Shown piece by piece: positions 1 through 6,155 of a stretch of 9,515 bases of DNA. Each line of letters starts with the position of its first letter. Within the stretch, counting starts at the first letter, position 1. The translations under genes were made by a program, and so were the position numbers. The DNA comes from Anaerolineales bacterium UBA6663 (lineage in GTDB: Bacteria; Chloroflexota; Anaerolineae; Anaerolineales; UBA6663): the NCBI GenBank assembly GCA_002455335.1, contig DKKP01000230.1, positions 343 to 9,857 on the forward strand, given 5' to 3'. The notes beneath the pieces are model-generated. The model worked only from the letters and a program-made list of their open reading frames with translations. It was not told where the DNA came from and did not search any database.

Positions 1-1
1 C

Positions 2-736
2 CACAAACGCGTGGTGCGCATCCTGCCGCTCGAAGGGCCGGGCGTCGATCGCTATCTGGCCCGTGCAGTGGCGGTGCCTGGCGCGCCGTGGTTCTTCGCG
101 TTGGAGTATCTGGCCGGCGGCACGTTGACCGACCACATCCAGCGAGTGGGGGCGCTCAGCGTCAATGAAGCCATCGGCGTGGCCGGCAATCTGGCGCTCG
201 GCGTCTACCATGCCCACGATCGTGGACAGGCCCACAACGACATCAAAGCCGACAACGTCATGTTTCGACGCCCGGCCGCTCCGGGTGAGGCGCCCGACCC
301 CGTCCTGATCGACTTCGGCATCGCGGCGCCGCTCAACCGGCAGCAGGATCAGGCGGGGAGCACGTTCGTGATGGCGCCCGAGCGCGTCCTGGCGATGCGC
401 GGCCAGCACGCGCCCGAGCGCTCGGCTGATGCGGCGCGCAGCGACGTCTGGTCGCTCGGCGTGTTGATCTATCAGATGATGACCGGGCGCCTGCCCTTCC
501 CGGCGCTGGCCGAGCACTCGTTGACCTCGCAGATCCTGAACAGCACGCCGGCGCCCATCCCCAGCCTCAACCCGCGCGTCTCGATCGAGATCGATACCTT
601 TGTGCGCGAGCGATGTCTGGCCAAACAGCCCGGTGCGCGTGCGACATTGCTCGAGCTGCTGCGCTTCCTTGAATCGGTGCGCGGCCAACAGCGGGCTTCT
701 CTCGATGCGCTACGCGTCTGGGGGCAGCCGGCATGA
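2..736 (+). CDS. Hanks-type Ser/Thr protein kinase, 5' end cut off by the window
   Basis: This is the catalytic part of a eukaryotic-like serine/threonine kinase, which transfers ATP phosphate to protein Ser/Thr. The open frame runs to the left edge (HKRVVRILPL before the first GTG at 11), so the glycine-rich loop and ATP-anchoring Lys lie outside the window. Counting from the GTG at 11, the catalytic loop HNDIKADN spans residues 75-82 (Asp77, Lys79, Asn82). DFG is at 101-103, APE at 122-124, and the helix-F motif SDVWSLGVLIYQMMTGRLPF follows. The usual HRD is HND, so the Arg that contacts the phosphorylated activation loop is missing, as in non-RD kinases. No membrane segment or C-terminal sensor domain follows; the protein ends soon after the C-lobe. 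The stop overlaps the phosphatase start (ATGA, 733-736), giving a kinase-phosphatase pair. Family is certain; substrates are unknown. Confidence 0.93.
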   Translation, partial: HKRVVRILPLEGPGVDRYLARAVAVPGAPWFFALEYLAGGTLTDHIQRVGALSVNEAIGVAGNLALGVYHAHDRGQAHNDIKADNVMFRRPAAPGEAPDPVLIDFGIAAPLNRQQDQAGSTFVMAPERVLAMRGQHAPERSADAARSDVWSLGVLIYQMMTGRLPFPALAEHSLTSQILNSTPAPIPSLNPRVSIEIDTFVRERCLAKQPGARATLLELLRFLESVRGQQRASLDALRVWGQPA

Positions 737-1707
737 CGCACATTGACCCTGGAAAGGACTCCGCCATGGCTGACCGCATCGATGCGTACGCTCGCGCCGA
801 CTTCGGTGGCGCGCTGACCCATGAGCGCCGGTTCGACGATCGCGCCTTCGCCGGTCGACTGAGCCTGACCGATGGGCGGTCGGCCTGGCTGGCTGTGGTC
901 GCCGACGGCGTCGGCGGCGCGCCAGCCGGCGGTCACGCCGCCGACCTGGCGATCGAGAGCGTGATGACGCACCTGGCGCAAGCCGGCGCTGAAGACATCC
1001 TGGCGTTGCTGGCTGGCGCCATGCAGGTCGCCCACGTGGCAGTCCTGGCTGCCGGCGATCAACCCGATCTGCGCGGCCTGGCGAGCACGCTGGCCATTGC
1101 GCTGGTCGTCGACGATCGGCTCTATGTCGCCAACATCGGTGACAGTCGCGTTTACCTGCTGCGCGCCGGCACGTTGACACAGGTGACAAGCGATCACATC
1201 TGGTGGCGGGTCGCGGTCGCCGCCGGACGGGCAGCTCGCGATCACGCCCAGCGGCATCCACGGGCCGAGACGCTCGAGCGCGCCCTTGGTCTCGAGGAGT
1301 CGGCAGCGCCCGATCTCGGGCTGTACCTGAAGGGGGGCCCGGAGGCCGGTGAGGACGAAGCGCTGGCGCGCGCCAACCAGGGCCTGACGCTGCTGCCGGG
1401 GGATCGGGTGCTCGTCTGCAGCGACGGCCTTGTAAAACCCCGGGCCGACGGGTCGGGACGTGCGTATGTCGGGCCCGAGGAGATCCGCCAGCAGCTTGGG
1501 GCCGAGACCGCTTCGGAGGCCGTTCAATCATTGATCGGCTTGGCGCGTGGCCGGGGCGCTGATGACAACGTGTCGGCTGCGGTTTTGGCAATTGCACGCC
1601 GGCGAGCGCGCCCGGTGGCCTGGCGGCGCCTGGCGACGACGCTGGCTACCGGGCTGGTCTCAGCCCTGGCTGCGAGCATGGCGACGGCCTGGTGGCTGAC
1701 GCGCTGA
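733..1707 (+). CDS. PP2C-family Ser/Thr protein phosphatase with C-terminal membrane anchor
   Basis: Metal-dependent (Mg/Mn) phosphatase of the PPM/PP2C family, expected to remove the phosphates added by the adjoining kinase. Visible motifs are ADGVGG at residues 57-62 (metal-binding Asp58), GDSRVY at 136-141, SDGL at 230-233 and DDNV at 277-280 (metal-binding Asp), all in the normal order. Residues about 300-322 form one hydrophobic segment next to an Arg-rich stretch (RRRARP...WRR), so the catalytic domain should face the cytoplasm, tethered by its C-terminus. The ATG at 733 overlaps the kinase stop and has GGGGG eight bases upstream. A second ATG at 766 has GGAAAGGA seven bases upstream and would remove 11 poorly conserved residues, so the start is uncertain. 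At 324 aa it is somewhat longer than a bare PP2C domain because of the anchor. A kinase-phosphatase pair is a common bacterial layout. Confidence 0.93.
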   Translation: MTHIDPGKDSAMADRIDAYARADFGGALTHERRFDDRAFAGRLSLTDGRSAWLAVVADGVGGAPAGGHAADLAIESVMTHLAQAGAEDILALLAGAMQVAHVAVLAAGDQPDLRGLASTLAIALVVDDRLYVANIGDSRVYLLRAGTLTQVTSDHIWWRVAVAAGRAARDHAQRHPRAETLERALGLEESAAPDLGLYLKGGPEAGEDEALARANQGLTLLPGDRVLVCSDGLVKPRADGSGRAYVGPEEIRQQLGAETASEAVQSLIGLARGRGADDNVSAAVLAIARRRARPVAWRRLATTLATGLVSALAASMATAWWLTR

Positions 1708-1712
1708 GGAAA

Positions 1713-1757
1713 GCGCGCGGCACGGGGCTCGGCTCGGAAAGCGCCCCGGCAACGCGC
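1713..1757 (+). terminator. Possible GC-rich hairpin after the phosphatase gene
   Basis: Just after the stop at 1707, GCGCG (1713-1717) can pair with CGCGC (1753-1757), and CGGGGC (1723-1728) with GCCCCG (1743-1748), leaving internal loops. No run of T follows, so it is not a standard intrinsic terminator. In DNA this GC-rich, such pairing also arises by chance. Confidence 0.2.
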
Positions 1758-1844
1758 CAGTTCAATGGCGGGCGAAGGTGGATTATGACGATGTTGATCG
1801 GACGCGATGAGGCTGACAATGTAGCTCGGGTGAAGCGCGTCGAA

Positions 1845-1856
1845 CCTGGGCCCAGG
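1845..1856. promoter_or_regulatory. Perfect 12-bp palindrome, candidate operator
   Basis: CCTGGGCCCAGG is its own reverse complement. It sits eight bases upstream of the possible -35 element at 1864, where a regulator could act. No second copy was noticed in the window, and a GC-rich palindrome of this length can occur by chance. Confidence 0.25.
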
Positions 1857-1863
1857 GTCAGGC

Positions 1864-1891
1864 TTGACGGCCACTCAAACTCAGCGACAAT
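1864..1891 (+). promoter_or_regulatory. Possible sigma70-type promoter for the signalling operon
   Basis: TTGACG (1864-1869, five of six matches to TTGACA) and GACAAT (1886-1891, four of six to TATAAT) are 16 bp apart. This would start RNA near 1898, about 48 nt before the histidine kinase start at 1946. It is the best candidate in the 238-nt gap between the phosphatase and the histidine kinase. Apart from this, the palindrome at 1845 and the weak hairpin at 1713, I see nothing in that gap. Confidence 0.4.
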
Positions 1892-1945
1892 CAGTCGCGA
1901 GCGCAGGCTGCGGCGGGTGCTCGATATCTTTGTGTTACGGGGGCG

Positions 1946-3235
1946 TTGGTCTTGGAATCCCTCCTTCGACCTGAAAATGTGTGGATCTGGGCCGTTGCTG
2001 CCGGGGGGCTGCTCATGATGGGCTGGCTCGTCGGGCGGGTCTCGGCCGGTAGCCGTTCGCGCTCAGGCGACCCGCTGGGCTCGATCATGGCCGCGACCGT
2101 GTTGCGGCGCAGCCGGCGCGAGACGCTCGGCCATCTGCTCGAGGCCGTGGTCCGCGTGGTGCGAGCTGAGAGCGCCGTGGCGTATCTCGTTGATCCGCGC
2201 ACAAGCCAGCTCGAGGCCGCCTACATCATCGGCGTCGAGCACTTCGATCAGATCGCGCGGGTGCCGGTCACTGACCCGCTGGTCCAGGCCCTCAGCGCCC
2301 ACAAACAAGATGTGCTGCAGGTCGAGGTCGACAACCCGAGCCTGCGCTGGGCGGCGTTGGCGCACGGGAAGGCCCGTGCGCTGGCCGCACTCAAGATCGG
2401 CGCGCCGCGCGGCGGTGCGATCGAGCAGTTCCTGTTGATCGGCTGGCGCAGTAAACGCGACGCCCAACACGCCGCTGATCGACTGCCCGATGTCGGCCGC
2501 TATGCCCGACAGGTGCTCGCCGGTTTCGACGAGACCGAGCAGCGCGCGCGCGACATTCAGGCGCTGAGTTCCGGCATCCAGCACCTCGAAGTGCTCAGCC
2601 GCACCACGGCCCATGACGTCCTCAACAAGGTGACGGCCACGCTCGGGGCGCTCGAACTTGCCGGCGATGCCTCACCCGAGATCGAGCGCGCCCGGGCCCA
2701 GATCGCGTTGGCGGGTGAGATGCTTGAAGACCTGCGCGACCCTGATCGCCCGATCTCGCCCGAGGCGGTGCGCGTCGAGGAACTTGTCGAGCTCTCGGCC
2801 GGCCTGATGGCCGTTTATCAGGAAGATCAGGCCGTCGATTTCCGCCTCGACATCGCCCCGGGCCTGCCGGACGTCTGGGCCGAGCGGGTTGATGTGCTGC
2901 GCGTGCTCGACAACATCTTGACCAACGCTGTGCGGCACAACGGCGATCGCGCAACGCTGCGCGTCTGGCTGCGGGTCCGGCGCGAGGCTGGCGAGGTGTT
3001 GTTCGAGATCGGCGACGACGGCCGTGGTTTCGATCCCGCGGCGCGTGAGAGGCTGTTCGAGTTCGGGGTCACGACAGACAGCACGGGCCGGGCGAAGGCT
3101 CATGGCATGGGCCTGTGGAGCAGCAAGCGGATCATCACGGCACATGGCGGCCGCATCTGGGCCGAGGGCGAACAAGAGCAGGGCGCGCGTTTTTACTTCA
3201 CGCTGCCCGCAGCTGGCCAGTCGGGGGCGGCATGA
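1946..3235 (+). CDS. Membrane-anchored GAF-domain sensor histidine kinase
   Basis: Two-component sensor kinase of 429 aa. One hydrophobic helix at residues about 12-30 anchors it. A GAF-like sensor region spans roughly 45-185, followed by a helical HisKA region whose phospho-acceptor is probably His223 (TTAHDVLNKVTA, an HDxxN-type H-box). The ATPase domain looks intact: N-box NILTNAVRHN (Asn323, Asn327), G1 box DDGRGF (Asp357/Asp358), F-box LFEFGVTT and G2 box HGMGLWSS (386-393). With only one membrane helix and no periplasmic domain, it should sense a cytoplasmic signal through GAF; the ligand cannot be told. The start is TTG at 1946 with GGGGG (1939-1943) upstream; in-frame GTG at 1979 or ATG at 2017 would cut into the helix. 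The stop overlaps the next start by ATGA, suggesting translational coupling. It probably phosphorylates one or both downstream receivers. Confidence 0.92.
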   Translation: MVLESLLRPENVWIWAVAAGGLLMMGWLVGRVSAGSRSRSGDPLGSIMAATVLRRSRRETLGHLLEAVVRVVRAESAVAYLVDPRTSQLEAAYIIGVEHFDQIARVPVTDPLVQALSAHKQDVLQVEVDNPSLRWAALAHGKARALAALKIGAPRGGAIEQFLLIGWRSKRDAQHAADRLPDVGRYARQVLAGFDETEQRARDIQALSSGIQHLEVLSRTTAHDVLNKVTATLGALELAGDASPEIERARAQIALAGEMLEDLRDPDRPISPEAVRVEELVELSAGLMAVYQEDQAVDFRLDIAPGLPDVWAERVDVLRVLDNILTNAVRHNGDRATLRVWLRVRREAGEVLFEIGDDGRGFDPAARERLFEFGVTTDSTGRAKAHGMGLWSSKRIITAHGGRIWAEGEQEQGARFYFTLPAAGQSGAA

Positions 3236-3942
3236 CGGGCTCAAGGGCGGACGCCTTCGATCCGCGTTTCATCCGCACAGCGGTGCATGCCCTGCGCACG
3301 CCGCTACAGACCATCCACGGGTTTGCGCATCTCCTCACGCAGGATATGCCGCGCGCCTCTTTCGATCAGGCGCTCGGCCTGATCCGCGACGACTCGGGGC
3401 GGTTGATGGCCATGCTCGACGACCTTGGTTGGCGCGGCCGACTGGCCGGCGGCGACCTGGCGCTCGGTCTCGAGCCCTGCGATCTGGGCGCGCTTCTCAG
3501 CCGGCTGGCGCTGACCTTCGAACACGAGCAGTCCCGACACTTTGTCGATCTGCGGGCGACGCGCCTCCCGACTGTGCAGGCCGATGCCGAGCGCGTCAAC
3601 GACATCTTGCTGGCGCTGTTGCGGCATGCGGCGCGCGTTTCGCCGGCGGGTCGGCTTAAGGTCGGCGCGCGCGGCGGTCGGCGGGTCGTGGAGGTGAGCG
3701 TGACAGATTCCGGCAGCCGGATCCCGGATCGACTGCGCGTGGCGGTGTTTCAAGCCGATCAGCCCGTGCCGCGTTCGTGGGGCTGGCCGGAAGCCGGGCT
3801 AGGCATGAACCTGTACGTGGCGCGTGAACTGGCGTTGGCGATGGGTGGTGAGCTGAAGGTCGGGCCGGCCGGCGCGCCCCGCGGCCGCCGTGGCAATGTC
3901 TGGGCCCTCAGCCTGCCGCGCACGGAGTCGAACGATGCCTGA
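3232..3942 (+). CDS. Small cytosolic histidine kinase-like protein with degenerate ATP-binding motifs
   Basis: 236 aa, with no sensor or membrane segment. A HisKA domain begins almost at once: VHALRTPLQTI puts the phospho-acceptor at His19 in an H-box of the HxLRTPL type. The HATPase region is recognisable but altered. The N-box position reads NDILLALLRHAARVSP (residues 123-138), with Ala128 and His132 where the two conserved Asn are expected. The G1 box reads DSGSRIP (159-165), with Arg163 replacing the second Gly. The G2 box GLGMNL (189-194) is kept. Kinase activity may therefore be weak or absent, while His19 could still serve as a phosphotransfer or dimerisation partner of the upstream kinase. 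The start is the ATG overlapping the previous stop (ATGA, 3232-3235); the frame is open further upstream but only inside the previous gene. Its 3' end overlaps the receiver gene by 8 nt. Confidence 0.87.
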   Translation: MTGSRADAFDPRFIRTAVHALRTPLQTIHGFAHLLTQDMPRASFDQALGLIRDDSGRLMAMLDDLGWRGRLAGGDLALGLEPCDLGALLSRLALTFEHEQSRHFVDLRATRLPTVQADAERVNDILLALLRHAARVSPAGRLKVGARGGRRVVEVSVTDSGSRIPDRLRVAVFQADQPVPRSWGWPEAGLGMNLYVARELALAMGGELKVGPAGAPRGRRGNVWALSLPRTESNDA

Positions 3943-4315
3943 CGTGCTGATCGTCGACGACGATGCCGGCGTGCGTCAATTCCTCAAGGCCGCGTTGGCC
4001 AGATTGGGGCTGCCGTTTCGCGTGGCCGTCAACGGAGCGCGGGCGCTCGAGGCCGCGCGTGCCAAGTGGCCGACGGTCGTGTTGCTCGATCTCGGCCTGC
4101 CCGATGCCGACGGCTGGGGGGTATGGGATCAACTCCGCCGCGAAGCCGACGGCCGGCCGCTGCGTGTTGTCGTGCTCAGCGGCGACGCAGGGTCCGACAT
4201 CGACTCCGGGGTGCGCGCCCGTGACGGGCTTGGCGTGCTGCGGAAACCGGTGCGCCCCGATCAACTCGCCGCCCAGCTGAGCCCGATCTTTACGGAGGCC
4301 GCCCGCAGTCCCTGA
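3935..4315 (+). CDS. Single-domain response regulator (receiver only)
   Basis: 126 aa consisting of one CheY/Spo0F-like receiver and no output domain. The acidic pocket is Asp8-Asp10 (VDDD), the phospho-acceptor is Asp52 in VLLDLGLP, Ser82 occupies the Thr/Ser switch position (VVVLSGD), and Lys104 is in the RKP motif. All catalytic residues are present. The ATG at 3935 has GGAG (3924-3927) seven bases upstream and overlaps the previous gene by 8 nt; longer in-frame starts lie inside that gene and lack this site. Such proteins pass phosphate between kinases or act by protein contact, so it may be a relay or phosphate sink between the two adjoining kinases and the DNA-binding regulator that follows. 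The output partner is unknown. Confidence 0.92.
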   Translation: MPDVLIVDDDAGVRQFLKAALARLGLPFRVAVNGARALEAARAKWPTVVLLDLGLPDADGWGVWDQLRREADGRPLRVVVLSGDAGSDIDSGVRARDGLGVLRKPVRPDQLAAQLSPIFTEAARSP

Positions 4316-4335
4316 CGGGTCGGGCGTATTCGCCG

Positions 4336-5067
4336 ATGGCCACTCCACGCATCCTGATCGTCGAAGACGAAGACCGACCGGCCCGGTTCTACGAGCTGGC
4401 GATGCAACACGCCGGATATCGGACCGCTCGCGCGCGCAACGGCAAGGAAGCGCTCAAACAGTTCGCCGAGTTTCGTCCGGACCTGATCTTGCTCGATCTC
4501 GGGTTGGCCGATGACGAGATGACGGGCTTCGATGTGCTGGCCCATGTGCGACGCGACGACATCGCGGTCCATGTCGTCATCCTCACAGCGCAGACGGGTG
4601 AAGAGCACCAGCTGCGCGGATTCAATCTCGGGGCCGATAACTACCTGGTCAAGCCGGTCACCGACGCGCAGTTGATCGCCCGCGTGCAGGCGCATCTGCG
4701 GCGGCGAACGCCGCGTCTGGCCGAGGCCACGCCGACCGTCATTCGCTACGGCGATCTGACGATCGATCTACCCGAGGCGAAGGTATCGCGCGAGGGCCGG
4801 ACCCAGTCGCTGGGCGATGTCGAGGCGCGCGTGCTTGGCCGCCTGCTGCAGACCCCGGGCGAGGCCGTCAAGCATGCCGAGTTGTTGCAGATCGGCTGGG
4901 GGCGCTCGGCCAATGCCACGCAGGATTGGAGCGATATGCGCGCGCTGCTCAACACGATCTACCGGCTGCGCGCCAAGCTCGAGGTCAAGGGCGGCAAACG
5001 GCTCATCCGCACCGTGCCAAACGTCGGCTTCGCCATCGCCGAGCCCGATCGCGGCGAGGCGCTCTGA
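4336..5067 (+). CDS. OmpR/PhoB-family response regulator
   Basis: 243 aa transcription factor. The N-terminal receiver (residues 5-122) has Glu10-Asp11-Glu12, phospho-acceptor Asp54 (LILLDLGL), Thr84 (VVILTA), Tyr103 and Lys106 (YLVKPV). A winged-helix DNA-binding domain (about 131-238) shows the usual landmarks: LGDVEARVLGRLL, the recognition-helix region ending LNTIYRLRAKLE, and the wing RTVPNVGFAI. The conserved vWG appears as IGWG. The ATG at 4336 lies 20 nt after the previous stop and has only a weak GGGCG-type ribosome site, so it may depend on coupling. It is the only DNA-binding output of the cluster, so it likely sets transcription of this operon or of the pilus-type genes served by the downstream peptidase. 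The targets are inference. Confidence 0.94.
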   Translation: MATPRILIVEDEDRPARFYELAMQHAGYRTARARNGKEALKQFAEFRPDLILLDLGLADDEMTGFDVLAHVRRDDIAVHVVILTAQTGEEHQLRGFNLGADNYLVKPVTDAQLIARVQAHLRRRTPRLAEATPTVIRYGDLTIDLPEAKVSREGRTQSLGDVEARVLGRLLQTPGEAVKHAELLQIGWGRSANATQDWSDMRALLNTIYRLRAKLEVKGGKRLIRTVPNVGFAIAEPDRGEAL

Positions 5068-5072
5068 GCCCG

Positions 5073-5711
5073 ATGGCGACCGCAACGCCCGCGCTCTCGC
5101 ACGCCGATCGGGTCACCGGGGTTGTGTTGGTCGGCGTGGCGCTCGTCACGGCGATGTTTCTGGCGAGCGGCTGGCCACCCGCCGATAACGGTGGTTGGAT
5201 CACGCAAGTCGTGGGCTCGGTCGCCGGTGTCTGGGCCGGGTTCGCGGATCTGCGTGGGCGGCGAGTGCCCAACCTGTTGACGTTGCCGCTCATGCTCGCC
5301 GCGCTTGTGCTGGCGTTGGCGCAGTTCATCAACGGCGGTTGGGGCCTCGGCGAACTCGGCAGCCTGGCCGTGATCTGGATCGTCTGTCTCATGGCCTGGG
5401 CGCTGCGCGTGTTCGGCGGCGGCGACGCCAAGCTGGCGATGGGGCTGCTTGGGCTGTTCCCTACGACCGAAGCTGCGCTGGGGGTATTGATCGGGCTGTT
5501 GCTGGGTGGGCTGCTGTACCTGGCGTTTGGCCCCCACCGCGATGGCTGGCGTCGGTTGTACGAGGCGGCTCTGCGGATCCTGGCCCGGCGCGCCCCGCCG
5601 TCGCGCGCCGAGGTCGAAACGGCGTATCGCAGCCGGGGCAATCCAGCCGCGCCGTGGATCGCGATCGGGTTCTGTATCTACATCGCTTTCCAACACATCG
5701 TCCTGCGGTAA
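5073..5711 (+). CDS. Type A24 prepilin peptidase (CpaA/TadV-like)
   Basis: 212-aa integral membrane aspartyl protease that cleaves the leader of type IV or Tad-type pilins. The two catalytic aspartates are in their usual settings: Asp59 in ADLRGRRVPN and Asp118 in FGGGDAK. Several hydrophobic segments flank them (about 12-30, 42-57, 68-88, 92-112, 122-148), with a final helix at 190-210. There is no N-terminal methylase domain and no CxxC pair, so it is the short peptidase-only form typical of Tad or archaeal-like systems. A basic cytoplasmic stretch (about 150-185) before the last helix is an extra. The ATG at 5073 comes 5 nt after the regulator stop. No pilin or pilus ATPase gene is visible in the window, so its substrate lies elsewhere. 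Its place in the operon suggests that pilin processing is controlled by this circuit. Confidence 0.88.
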   Translation: MATATPALSHADRVTGVVLVGVALVTAMFLASGWPPADNGGWITQVVGSVAGVWAGFADLRGRRVPNLLTLPLMLAALVLALAQFINGGWGLGELGSLAVIWIVCLMAWALRVFGGGDAKLAMGLLGLFPTTEAALGVLIGLLLGGLLYLAFGPHRDGWRRLYEAALRILARRAPPSRAEVETAYRSRGNPAAPWIAIGFCIYIAFQHIVLR

Positions 5712-5743
5712 ACTGGATGGCAAGAACCGAAACGAGCGTGACC

Positions 5744-6082
5744 ATGCAGAAAGCCACCAACATCCAACAACTTTTCGACGACATGCCCAGACGTTGGTTG
5801 CCGGAGAAATCTGCCGGGATCCGGGCGATCATCCAGCTAGAACTGACCGGCGATGATGCGCAGACCGCGCAATTCCACGTCAATGATGGCGCGCTCGACG
5901 TGAAGATGGGCCCTGTCGATAACGCCAACCTGACCCTGACGGCCAGCGCCGCGGATTACATGGCCATCTCCAACGGCGAGCTCGATGCCGTCAAGGCCTT
6001 TATGCAGGGGCGCTTGAAGGCCAAGGGTGACCTTGGGTTGGCGCTCAAGTTTCAGTCGATGTTCGATTTCGAGCTCGAGTAG
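5744..6082 (+). CDS. SCP2 sterol-binding domain protein
   Basis: 112-aa small soluble protein resembling the SCP2 lipid-carrier fold. Recognisable elements in order are FDDMPRRWLPEKSAG near the N-terminus, an IQLELTGDD strand, FHVNDGALDVKMG, LTLTASAADYMAISNGELD, and the C-terminal signature AFMQGRLKAKGDLGLALKFQ. Family members bind fatty acyl chains, sterol-like lipids or other hydrophobic ligands in a tunnel; the bacterial ligands are mostly unknown. The length fits a stand-alone SCP2 domain. The ATG at 5744 matches the family N-terminus. An upstream in-frame ATG at 5717, 5 nt after the peptidase stop, would add nine residues, and neither has a strong ribosome site. It is the last gene of the rightward run and may simply be co-transcribed with it. 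No functional link to the signalling genes can be shown. Confidence 0.85.
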   Translation: MQKATNIQQLFDDMPRRWLPEKSAGIRAIIQLELTGDDAQTAQFHVNDGALDVKMGPVDNANLTLTASAADYMAISNGELDAVKAFMQGRLKAKGDLGLALKFQSMFDFELE

Positions 6083-6095
6083 CTTTGATTTGTAG

Positions 6096-6146
6096 GCCAC
6101 AGACGATGAAGGGCTGCACAAAGTGCAGCCCTTCATCGTCTGTGGC
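6096..6146. terminator. Perfect 24-bp inverted repeat between convergent genes
   Basis: Positions 6096-6119 are the exact reverse complement of 6123-6146, with a 3-nt AAA loop. The element lies 13 nt after the SCP2 stop and 9 nt from the pncB-like stop on the other strand, which is where a shared terminator would be. Neither side has a long T run directly after the stem, so it may work by stem stability, act as a 3'-end RNA stabiliser, or mask read-through antisense RNA. The perfect match of both arms suggests selection or recent origin. Confidence 0.7.
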
Positions 6147-6155
6147 AGTGTCGGT

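Noticed and set aside
472..1527. Minus-strand open frame of 351 codons opposite the kinase and phosphatase
   Set aside because: It is antisense to two genes with clear motifs and has a low-complexity, Arg/Gly/Pro-rich translation with no domain.
1692..2018. Open frame of 108 codons spanning the gap between phosphatase and histidine kinase
   Set aside because: It overlaps the ends of both neighbours, has no recognisable domain and only a weak ribosome site at its inner ATG (1786). A promoter-like pair falls inside it. Most likely chance in GC-rich DNA.
4959..5723. Minus-strand open frame of 254 codons opposite the prepilin peptidase
   Set aside because: The opposite strand encodes a protein with both catalytic Asp motifs and membrane helices; this frame gives a Gln/Arg/Pro-rich product typical of antisense shadows.
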